In this document: positions 1-5,309 of the stretch, one piece after another
Numbering within the stretch: position 1 is the first letter of the stretch
How the letters are laid out: each line of letters starts with the position of its first letter
Assembly: GCA_902803015.1 (NCBI GenBank)
Contig: CADCOL010000026.1
Location: forward strand, 1 to 5,309
Reading direction: 5' to 3'
DNA: 5,309 bases
Source of the DNA: an uncultured Lachnospiraceae bacterium
GTDB taxonomy: Bacteria > Bacillota > Clostridia > Lachnospirales > Lachnospiraceae
Notes under the pieces: model-generated
Databases searched by the model: none
What the model saw: only the letters and a program-made list of their open reading frames with translations
Told to the model about the DNA's origin: nothing
Position numbers and translations under genes: made by a program

Positions 1-54
1 GCAACGGTCGTAATCGAAGAAAGCCTTGCAAAAGAAATCGGATATATTCAGTAA
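1..54 (+). CDS. C-terminal end of an unidentified gene (5' truncated)
   Basis: The window opens in frame with 17 codons reading ATVVIEESLAKEIGYIQ and a TAA stop at 52-54. No start is visible because the gene begins outside the window. The stop lies 34 bases before rfbB on the same strand with no terminator-like hairpin between them, so it is probably part of the same operon. The tail is too short to identify. A short amphipathic helix ending in an EIGY-type tail is compatible with the C-terminus of a dTDP-4-dehydrorhamnose reductase (RfbD/RmlD), which would complete the rhamnose pathway, but a glycosyltransferase or another sugar enzyme is equally possible. That this is a real coding tail is inferred from the frame and spacing only. 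Confidence 0.55.
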   Translation, partial: ATVVIEESLAKEIGYIQ

Positions 55-74
55 TTCAAAATACAAAAAGATTT

Positions 75-80
75 AAGGAG
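75..80 (+). promoter_or_regulatory. Ribosome binding site of rfbB
   Basis: AAGGAG lies 8 bases before the ATG at 89, close to ideal Shine-Dalgarno spacing. It supports this start, as does the protein beginning directly with the Rossmann first strand (MKTYLVTGGAGFIG). The A-rich spacer at 55-74 shows no clear -35/-10 promoter pair. Confidence 0.85.
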
Positions 81-88
81 CACATTTA

Positions 89-1174
89 ATGAAAACTTAT
101 CTTGTTACCGGAGGAGCCGGATTCATCGGTTCGAATTACATTCATTACATGTTAAACAAGTATGGAGATGATATTCGAATCATCAACGTGGACGTATTGA
201 CCTATGCCGGAAATCTCGAAAATTTAAAGGATATTGAGGATCGCGACAATTACACATTTATCCGCGCGGACATCACGGATAAGGACGCCATCAGTGAAAT
301 CTTTGAGAAAAACGATATCGACAGAGTTGTTCATTTTGCGGCAGAGAGTCACGTGGACCGCTCCATAAAGAACCCGGAGGTTTTTGTTAAGACGAATGTG
401 CTCGGAACCGCAGTTATGCTGAATTGTGCAAAGGCGGCATGGGAATTGCCGGACGGCAGTTTTAAACCCGACAAGAAGTTTTTGCATGTTTCTACCGACG
501 AAGTGTATGGTTCTCTGCCGGATGATCCGGATGCGTATTTTTACGAGACGTCCCCGATTGATCCGCACTCTCCGTATTCCTCAAGCAAGGCAAGTTCCGA
601 TTTGCTGGTAAAGGCATATATGGATACTTACAAGTTCCCTGCCAATATCACCAACTGCTCGAACAATTACGGACCGTATCAGTTCCCGGAAAAACTGATT
701 CCGCTTATTATCAACAATGCGTTACAGGGCAAGAAACTTCCGGTATACGGCGACGGAAAGAATGTCAGGGACTGGCTCTATGTAATGGATCACGCCAAAG
801 CAATCGATATGGTGCAGGAGCAGGGCAAGCTTTTTGAACGCTACAATATCGGTGGTCACAATGAGAAGCAGAACATTGAGATTATCGAGATTATTCTGGA
901 TACGCTTTGCGAAATGCTTCCGGATTCCGATCCGAGAAAAGCGCATATTAACCGTGAGCTGATTACGTATGTAACGGACCGAAAGGGACATGACCGCAGA
1001 TACGCGATTGCACCGGATAAAATCAAAAACGATCTCGGCTGGGAGCCGGAGACCATGTTTAAGGACGGTATCCGGTTAACGATTCAGTGGTATTTCGAAC
1101 ATGAAGACTGGATGAAGAATGTAACAAGCGGCGATTATCAGAAGTATTACAACGACATGTATAAAAATCGCTAA
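89..1174 (+). CDS. rfbB: dTDP-glucose 4,6-dehydratase (RmlB/RfbB)
   Basis: Cytoplasmic NAD-dependent enzyme that turns dTDP-D-glucose into dTDP-4-keto-6-deoxy-D-glucose, the second step of dTDP-L-rhamnose synthesis. The 361-residue protein is an extended short-chain dehydrogenase/reductase of full family length. The Rossmann glycine motif TGGAGFIGSN is at 7-16, HFAAESHVDRS at 82-92, and the catalytic STDEVYG at 135-141 (T136, D137 and E138 match the dehydratase triad). The YxxxK pair is Y163/K167 in SPYSSSKAS. The substrate-binding region includes NNYGPYQFPEKLIP at 192-205 and GDGKNVRDWLYV at 221-232, and the RmlB-typical DRKGHDRRYAI is at 297-307. The T-D-E triad and the last motif separate RmlB from UDP-galactose epimerases and other relatives. 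The ATG is preceded by AAGGAG. The gene lies 21 bases before rfbA. No key residue appears to be missing. Confidence 0.97.
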   Translation: MKTYLVTGGAGFIGSNYIHYMLNKYGDDIRIINVDVLTYAGNLENLKDIEDRDNYTFIRADITDKDAISEIFEKNDIDRVVHFAAESHVDRSIKNPEVFVKTNVLGTAVMLNCAKAAWELPDGSFKPDKKFLHVSTDEVYGSLPDDPDAYFYETSPIDPHSPYSSSKASSDLLVKAYMDTYKFPANITNCSNNYGPYQFPEKLIPLIINNALQGKKLPVYGDGKNVRDWLYVMDHAKAIDMVQEQGKLFERYNIGGHNEKQNIEIIEIILDTLCEMLPDSDPRKAHINRELITYVTDRKGHDRRYAIAPDKIKNDLGWEPETMFKDGIRLTIQWYFEHEDWMKNVTSGDYQKYYNDMYKNR

Positions 1175-1195
1175 AGCGGTGAAGAAAGGAAAAAC

Positions 1196-2065
1196 ATGAA
1201 AGGTATTATTCTTGCCGGAGGAAGCGGCACAAGATTATATCCGTTAACCAAGGCGGTTTCCAAACAGATTATGCCGGTTTATGACAAACCGATGATTTAT
1301 TATCCGCTCTCCATTCTGATGCTTGCGGGAATTCGCGAAATCCTGATTATTTCAACGCCGCGTGATTTGCCGGTGTTTGAGGAACTTTTCGGAGACGGAT
1401 CCCAGCTTGGACTTCGGATGGAATATGCGGTGCAGGAATATCCCAGAGGCCTTGCGGATGCGTTTATTATCGGCGAGAAGTTCATCGGAAACGACAGTGT
1501 TTCGCTGATTCTCGGTGATAATATTTTTTACGGACAGAGCTTCTCGAAGGTATTAAGACAGGTAGCGTCGAGAGAAAAGGGCGCGACTATTTTCGGATAT
1601 TATGTAAGAGACCCCAGAGAATACGGCGTTGTGGAATTCGACGAAAACGGAAATGCCATTTCCATCGAGGAAAAACCGGAACATCCGAAGAGCAACTATG
1701 CGGTACCGGGACTTTACTTCTACGATAACGATGTTGTGGAAATCGCAAAGAATGTAAAGCCTTCCGCAAGAGGCGAGATTGAAATTACCAGTATCAACAA
1801 CGAATATTTAAGAAGGGGCACCCTTCATGTGGAACCGCTGGGACGCGGGTTTGCATGGCTTGATACCGGAAATCACGATGCGCTTCTGGATGCGTCGGAT
1901 TTTGTCTGCGCATTCCAGAAACGTCAGGGATTATACATTTCCTGTATCGAGGAAATCGCATATAAGCGCGGATTCATTACGAAAGAGCAGCTTTTGGAAC
2001 TTGCCGAACCGCTTATGAAGACCGCATACGGACAGTACCTGAAAGAAGTTGCAGAGGGACTGTAA
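1196..2065 (+). CDS. rfbA: Glucose-1-phosphate thymidylyltransferase (RmlA/RfbA)
   Basis: Cytoplasmic nucleotidyltransferase that joins dTTP and glucose-1-phosphate to give dTDP-glucose and pyrophosphate, the first step of the dTDP-rhamnose pathway and usually its feedback-controlled point. The 289 residues match the usual family length. The nucleotide-binding signature [11 protein letters not shown] is at 8-18, followed by K23 and [13 protein letters not shown] at 27-39. QEYPRGLA at 80-87 contacts the base. LGDNIFYG at 106-113 carries the metal-binding D108, and WLDTG at 221-225 carries the second metal ligand D223. [20 protein letters not shown] (158-177) and GEIEIT (193-198) are the sugar-binding segments. 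The ATG has AAAGGA (1185-1190) 5 bases upstream. The C-terminus is the normal short helical tail, so this is the small RmlA form and not a long fused enzyme. It sits between rfbB and rfbC in an apparently common transcript. Confidence 0.97.
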   Translation: MKGIILAGGSGTRLYPLTKAVSKQIMPVYDKPMIYYPLSILMLAGIREILIISTPRDLPVFEELFGDGSQLGLRMEYAVQEYPRGLADAFIIGEKFIGNDSVSLILGDNIFYGQSFSKVLRQVASREKGATIFGYYVRDPREYGVVEFDENGNAISIEEKPEHPKSNYAVPGLYFYDNDVVEIAKNVKPSARGEIEITSINNEYLRRGTLHVEPLGRGFAWLDTGNHDALLDASDFVCAFQKRQGLYISCIEEIAYKRGFITKEQLLELAEPLMKTAYGQYLKEVAEGL

Positions 2066-2098
2066 GCATAGACAATAAAGCAGGGAAAGAAGATTAAA

Positions 2099-2656
2099 AT
2101 GGGTAAATTACAGGTTGAAACATGTGAAATCGAGGGTTTGAAAGTAATCACGCCGCAGGTATTCGGTGATAAGCGCGGTTACTTTATGGAGACCTATCAG
2201 TTCAATGATTTTAAGGAAATCGGGATTGATTTGCCGTTCGTACAGGACAATCAGTCCGCATCAAAAAAAGGAGTTTTGAGAGGACTTCACTTTCAAATCA
2301 ACTATCCGCAGGACAAGCTGGTACGCGTAATCAAAGGCGAGGTCTTTGATGTTGCGGTGGATCTTCGTCCGGGCAGCAGCACCTACGGAAAGTGGTTCGG
2401 TGTTTTGTTAAGCGAGGAGAATAAGAAACAGTTCTTTATCCCGAAGAATTTTGCGCACGGATTTCTGGTTCTTTCCGATTATGCGGAATTCTGCTATAAG
2501 TGCACGGACTTCTATCATCCGAACGATGAGGGCGGAATCGCATATAACGATCCGGCCATCGGAATCGAATGGCCCATTCCGGAGGGAATGGAACTCATTC
2601 TTTCCGACAAGGATACCAAGTGGGGTTCCATCACCGAATTAAAGGTTACGGAGTAA
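2099..2656 (+). CDS. rfbC: dTDP-4-dehydrorhamnose 3,5-epimerase (RmlC/RfbC)
   Basis: Cupin-fold epimerase that inverts C3 and C5 of dTDP-4-keto-6-deoxyglucose, giving dTDP-4-keto-L-rhamnose. Full family length at 185 residues. Visible landmarks are DKRGYFMETY (24-33), FVQDNQSASKKGVLRGLHFQ (47-66) with the catalytic-base histidine H64, QDKLVRVIKGEVFDVAVDLR (71-90) with the substrate-contacting K73, and FIPKNFAHGFLVL (113-125) with H120. FCYKCTDFY (131-139) carries the active-site tyrosine region at Y133. NDPAIGIEWP (150-159) and LSDKD (168-172) close the fold and supply the acidic partner of the histidine. Presence of H64 and Y133 argues for a true epimerase and not a C3-only or isomerase relative. 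The start is 33 bases after rfbA, with only a modest, distant SD (AGGGA, 2082-2086), so translation may be weaker than its neighbours. Its stop is 3 bases before the permease start. Confidence 0.96.
   Translation: MGKLQVETCEIEGLKVITPQVFGDKRGYFMETYQFNDFKEIGIDLPFVQDNQSASKKGVLRGLHFQINYPQDKLVRVIKGEVFDVAVDLRPGSSTYGKWFGVLLSEENKKQFFIPKNFAHGFLVLSDYAEFCYKCTDFYHPNDEGGIAYNDPAIGIEWPIPEGMELILSDKDTKWGSITELKVTE
2650..2653 (+). promoter_or_regulatory. Permease ribosome binding site inside the rfbC 3' end
   Basis: GGAG lies within the last codons of rfbC, ending immediately before its TAA (2654-2656), and 6 bases before the permease ATG at 2660. This supports the long permease start and suggests that termination on rfbC and initiation on the permease are translationally coupled. 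Confidence 0.7.
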
Positions 2657-2659
2657 GAA

Positions 2660-3679
2660 ATGGCAAAAGCAGTCGCAGCAAAGAAAGTAAATAAAGGCCT
2701 TCCGAAAACGGCTGGCATTCTGATTGCAACGGCAGCAGCTCTTGCTTTTCTTGCCATCATTCTTTTGCATCATAATCCGAATGCCGTTGTAAAAGAAGAG
2801 TGGATTAAAAAGGCGATTGCATCGGCGATGGTGCTTTGTTCCCTGACTGCATTTATTACCCTGTACGACAAAATTGTATCTCTTCCGAGAGAATTATGGG
2901 ATAACAGGGAACTGATCTGGAAACTCGCAAAGAACGATTTCAAGAAGCGTTATGCCGGTTCCACGATGGGTCGCGTATGGGCATTTGTTCAGCCTGTAGT
3001 GACCGTCGCAATGTATTATTGTGTATTCGGTTTGATTTTTCCGACCAGAGCACAGCTTGCGGCAAGCGGCGTGGAAGCACCGTATGTTCTCTGGCTGACG
3101 GCAGGACTGGTTCCGTGGTTCTTCTTTTCGGAAGCCATTATCGGCGGTACCAATGCGTTAATCGAATACAATTATCTGGTTAAGAAAGTTGTGTTTAAAA
3201 TCAGTATCCTGCCGATTATCAAGGTTATCGCGGCACTCTTTATCCATGCATTCTTTGCATTTGTTTTGCTGGTACTGTATTTCTTCTACGGATACAAACC
3301 GAGTTTTTACGTACTCCAGGTTGTGTATTACAGTTTCTGCATGTTCTCGCTATCCCTTGCCATCAGCTATACCACCTGTGCCATCGTGGTCTTCTTTAAA
3401 GACCTTTCCCAGATCATCGGCATTGTTTTACAGGTCGGAATGTGGGGAACGCCGATTCTGTGGGAGCTCGGACAGATTCCGGAAAAATACCGGATTATCT
3501 TTAAACTCAATCCGGTATTCTATATCATCAACGGTTACCGAAGTGCATTGTTCGAGAAAACATGGTTCTTCGAAGATTTTTATTCCACCATGTTTTTCTG
3601 GATTGTTACGGCAATTATTTTCGGCATCGGCGCTTTGATATTCAAACGATTAAAACCGCATTTTGCGGATGTACTGTAA
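2660..3679 (+). CDS. Polysaccharide ABC exporter permease, Wzm/RgpC/TagG type, with N-terminal two-helix extension
   Basis: Integral membrane half of an ABC-2 type exporter for lipid-linked polysaccharide. The conserved core begins around residue 77 with RELWDNRELIWKLAKNDFKK (77-96), the amphipathic gate-helix region typical of Wzm-like permeases, then YAGSTMGRVWAFVQP (98-112). By eye, core membrane segments lie near 104-126, 142-162, 182-209, 216-247, 250-266 and 305-327. LNPVFYIINGYRSALF (283-298) and the C-terminal KRLKPHFADVL (329-339) are family hallmarks. At 339 residues it is longer than the usual 255-280. The excess is an N-terminal stretch with a basic, Ala/Lys-rich start and two hydrophobic segments at about 17-37 and 50-70. 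The start is favoured by GGAG at good spacing and the 3-base gap after rfbC. A later Met at residue 57 lies inside the second hydrophobic segment and has no good SD. It directly precedes its ATPase partner. Rhamnose-type polymer as cargo is inferred from the neighbours. Confidence 0.93.
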   Translation: MAKAVAAKKVNKGLPKTAGILIATAAALAFLAIILLHHNPNAVVKEEWIKKAIASAMVLCSLTAFITLYDKIVSLPRELWDNRELIWKLAKNDFKKRYAGSTMGRVWAFVQPVVTVAMYYCVFGLIFPTRAQLAASGVEAPYVLWLTAGLVPWFFFSEAIIGGTNALIEYNYLVKKVVFKISILPIIKVIAALFIHAFFAFVLLVLYFFYGYKPSFYVLQVVYYSFCMFSLSLAISYTTCAIVVFFKDLSQIIGIVLQVGMWGTPILWELGQIPEKYRIIFKLNPVFYIINGYRSALFEKTWFFEDFYSTMFFWIVTAIIFGIGALIFKRLKPHFADVL

Positions 3680-3691
3680 ACAGGAAGCGAA

Positions 3692-5008
3692 ATGGAAACA
3701 GCAATTTCAATCGAACACGTCAATAAAATATACAAGCTTTATCCGCGTCCGGTGGATCGAATCATCGATACGTTTCATCTGATGCCATGGAAAAAGTACA
3801 GCGAACATCACGCATTGAAGGATGTCAGCTTTACCGTGGGCAAGGGCGAAACCGTCGGAATCATCGGAACGAACGGATCGGGAAAATCCACGATTCTGAA
3901 AATTATCACCGGTGTTCTGCATCAAAACAGCGGCGAAGTGAAGGTGGACGGCAGAATTTCCGCGCTGCTGGAACTTGGAGCCGGATTCAATTCCGAGTAT
4001 ACCGGCATGGAAAACATCTACTTAAACGGTACGATGATCGGTTTCAGCAAGGATGAAATCGACGCAAAATTACAGGATATTCTGGACTTTGCGGATATCG
4101 GCGAATTCGTTTACCAGCCGGTCAAAACGTATTCTTCGGGTATGTTTGTACGTCTTGCATTTGCAATCGCCATCAATATCGAACCGGAGATTCTGATTGT
4201 GGACGAAGCGCTTTCCGTCGGCGATGTTTTCTTCCAGGCAAAGTGCTATCGGAAGTTTGATGATTTTAAGAAAATGGGAAAGACCATTCTCTTCGTAAGT
4301 CATGATTTGAGCAGCATTTCCAAATACTGTGACCGCGTCATTCTTTTGAATCAGGGCGAGAAATTAGGCGAGGGAAGTCCGAAGGAAATGATTGATGCAT
4401 ACAAGCAGGTTCTGGTCGGACAATACAGTAAGGATGCAAACGACGATGCGACGAAGAGCGAGGTGGAGGCGGTCATCAACAAGGGACTGAATCCGGAAAC
4501 GCTCGAATACGGTTCGAAAAAAGCAAAAATCACTTCCTGCCGGATTACGGATGAACAGGGCAGGGAGACCACTGCGATTATCAAGGGGAACGATTTTACC
4601 ATCCATATGGAGGCGGAGGCCATTGAGGATCTGCAGGCACCGATCTTTGCATTCTCGATTAAGAATATTAAGGGAACCGAGATTACGGGTACCAATACCA
4701 TGTTTGAAAAAGCGTTTCTGGATAAAATGCAGGCGGGCGAGAAAAAAGAAATTACCTTTAAGCAGCACATGAATCTGCAGGGTGGCGAATATCTGCTTTC
4801 GCTGGGACTTACCGGATACGAGGGCAGTGATTTTACGGTATATCACCGGCTGTATGACGTGATTAACATTACGGTTATTTCCGATAAGGATACGGTGGGA
4901 TTCTATGACATGGAGTCCGAAGTGGAAGTAAAGAGCCTTTGGACACCGGCCATTGTGGGAGGAAACAATGGAGAAGACAAAGACAATCGGCAAAATCATA
5001 TTGGATGA
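3692..5008 (+). CDS. Polysaccharide ABC exporter ATPase with C-terminal Wzt-type recognition domain
   Basis: Cytoplasmic ATPase that drives the preceding permease. The nucleotide-binding domain spans about 1-240: Walker A GTNGSGKST (59-67), the family-typical ALLELGAGFN (91-100) in the Q-loop region, ABC signature YSSGM (147-151) followed by VRLAFAIA, Walker B ILIVDEAL (167-174) with catalytic E172, and the H-loop SHD with H204. All catalytic motifs are intact. A polar, charged linker (about 245-265) leads to a C-terminal region of roughly 150 residues (about 270-400), with alternating strands such as IIKGNDFTIHMEAEA (296-310), PIFAFSIKNIKGTEITGTNT (317-336) and GGEYLLSLGL (364-373). This matches the layout of the beta-sandwich carbohydrate-recognition domain of Wzt proteins (Pfam Wzt_C). 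The length of 438 fits Wzt with a C-domain and is far above ATPases that lack one. The start is 12 bases after the permease, with AGGA (3682-3685) 6 bases upstream. The last 14 codons, including the stop, overlap the next gene; the tail (about 423-438) is Asn/Asp-rich. Confidence 0.94.
   Translation: METAISIEHVNKIYKLYPRPVDRIIDTFHLMPWKKYSEHHALKDVSFTVGKGETVGIIGTNGSGKSTILKIITGVLHQNSGEVKVDGRISALLELGAGFNSEYTGMENIYLNGTMIGFSKDEIDAKLQDILDFADIGEFVYQPVKTYSSGMFVRLAFAIAINIEPEILIVDEALSVGDVFFQAKCYRKFDDFKKMGKTILFVSHDLSSISKYCDRVILLNQGEKLGEGSPKEMIDAYKQVLVGQYSKDANDDATKSEVEAVINKGLNPETLEYGSKKAKITSCRITDEQGRETTAIIKGNDFTIHMEAEAIEDLQAPIFAFSIKNIKGTEITGTNTMFEKAFLDKMQAGEKKEITFKQHMNLQGGEYLLSLGLTGYEGSDFTVYHRLYDVINITVISDKDTVGFYDMESEVEVKSLWTPAIVGGNNGEDKDNRQNHIG
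4957..4962 (+). promoter_or_regulatory. Ribosome binding site of the methyltransferase gene, inside the ATPase gene
   Basis: GGGAGG lies 5 bases before the ATG at 4968 and is the strongest Shine-Dalgarno in the window. It lies within the ATPase coding region, where it encodes part of the VGG just before the hydrophilic tail. It decides the methyltransferase start and implies initiation 41 bases before the ATPase stop. Confidence 0.85.
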
Positions 5009-5309
5009 AGAATTCTATGAAGGCGAGGACAAGTACTGCGACGGAGCCATTGAAGACGAACTTTTAAGGATTGCTTCTTCGGAGGAAAAGAAGAATTTCC
5101 GCACCATCACGGAGGCCGGGGAGAACTGGCCGATTCTGTATCATTTTTCGCCGTTTCGCGAGAATATCGTGGAGTGGCTTCCGATTCCGCCCACGGCAAA
5201 AGTGCTGGAGGTGGGTTCCGGCTGCGGCGCAATTACAGGCGCACTTGCCAGAAAAGCAAGGAGCGTAACCAGCATCGACTTATCCGAGAAGCGCAGTATG
5301 ATTAATGCA
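4968..5309 (+). CDS. SAM-dependent methyltransferase-domain protein (3' truncated)
   Basis: Open to the right edge; 114 codons are visible. About 75 residues precede the methyltransferase fold, including an acidic first part (EEFYEGEDKYCDGAIEDELL, 14-33) and the segment ENWPILYHFSPFRENIVEWL (52-71). Motif I, the SAM-binding glycine loop, is KVLEVGSGCGAITGALA at 78-94. SVTSIDLS at 99-106 supplies the acidic residue after strand 2 (D104) expected to bind the SAM ribose. KRSMINA follows at the edge. The pattern (YH-S--RENI--WLP, GSGCGAITG, DLS-KRS--NA) recalls a class I methyltransferase family found in Firmicutes glycan clusters, where the domain may be fused to a glycosyltransferase. The remainder is not visible, so neither the domain architecture nor the methyl acceptor can be fixed. 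It overlaps the ATPase gene by 41 bases in a different frame. A role in methylating the exported polysaccharide is inferred from position. Confidence 0.88.
   Translation, partial: MEKTKTIGKIILDEEFYEGEDKYCDGAIEDELLRIASSEEKKNFRTITEAGENWPILYHFSPFRENIVEWLPIPPTAKVLEVGSGCGAITGALARKARSVTSIDLSEKRSMINA

Noticed and set aside
224..568. Antisense 114-codon open frame within rfbB
   Set aside because: It lies wholly inside a well-conserved rfbB, encodes an Arg-rich product with no motif, and is best read as a coding shadow.
1175..1195. Possible terminator or promoter between rfbB and rfbA
   Set aside because: The 21-base gap holds only an SD-containing purine-rich stretch, with no inverted repeat, T-run or -10/-35 pair. 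The other gaps (33, 3 and 12 bases) are likewise too short or lack such signals.
3189..3638. 149-codon open frame on the + strand inside the permease gene
   Set aside because: It is a shifted-frame shadow of the permease, Ser/Cys/Arg-rich with no motif, while the permease frame itself shows clear membrane segments and family motifs.
4364..4999. Long antisense open frame (211 codons) opposite the ATPase C-terminal domain
   Set aside because: Its codons lie exactly opposite the ATPase codons, so it stays open only because TTA, CTA and TCA are scarce there. It ends opposite a Leu TTA codon of the ATPase at 4364-4366. The ATPase domain in the forward frame is convincing, and the antisense product shows no recognisable motif.
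5071..5268. 65-codon Arg-rich open frame at the right end
   Set aside because: It overlaps the methyltransferase frame, which carries a clear SAM-binding motif, and its Arg-rich content is typical of an out-of-frame reading.
1..5309. Mobile element, CRISPR array, tRNA or direct repeats
   Set aside because: The window is almost entirely filled by one run of co-directional genes with matching style. No repeated spacers, transposase frame, terminal inverted repeats or tRNA-like cloverleaf was noticed by eye.

Overview
The window is a tightly packed, single-direction (+ strand) segment of a bacterial surface-polysaccharide gene cluster. It holds five complete genes, the tail of a sixth at the left edge and the first 114 codons of a seventh at the right edge. 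Moderate base composition, strong AGGAG-type ribosome binding sites, and protein wording (for example the Firmicutes-style RmlB and RmlA) suggest a Clostridia-type Firmicute, perhaps of the Lachnospiraceae. That assignment is an inference from sequence style and is not proven here.

Layout: 1-54 is the last 17 codons of an unidentified gene. 89-2656 holds three dTDP-sugar genes in the order rfbB (dTDP-glucose 4,6-dehydratase), rfbA (glucose-1-phosphate thymidylyltransferase) and rfbC (3,5-epimerase). 2660-5008 holds a two-component ABC polysaccharide exporter: a Wzm-like permease followed by a Wzt-like ATPase with an extra C-terminal domain. From 4968 to the right edge runs a SAM-dependent methyltransferase-domain gene that overlaps the ATPase gene by 41 bases. 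Gaps between the complete genes are 21, 33, 3 and 12 bases. No terminator-like hairpin or convincing internal promoter was seen, so the whole segment reads as one operon.

Working together, RfbA makes dTDP-glucose, RfbB converts it to the 4-keto-6-deoxy sugar, and RfbC epimerises it to dTDP-4-keto-L-rhamnose. The final reductase (RfbD) is not in the window unless the left-edge fragment is its C-terminus. The rhamnose-type sugar would be built into a glycan on the cytoplasmic face by glycosyltransferases encoded outside the window, and the lipid-linked chain would be exported by the ABC pair. The ATPase's C-terminal domain resembles the chain-recognition domain of Wzt proteins. The overlapping methyltransferase raises the possibility that a methylated chain end is the export signal, as in the E. 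coli O8/O9a systems.

The least ordinary points are an N-terminal two-helix extension on the permease, the Wzt C-domain paired with an overlapping methyltransferase gene, and the absence of rfbD beside rfbBAC. No wholly new system is evident. There is no gene-free stretch of 300 bases or more.
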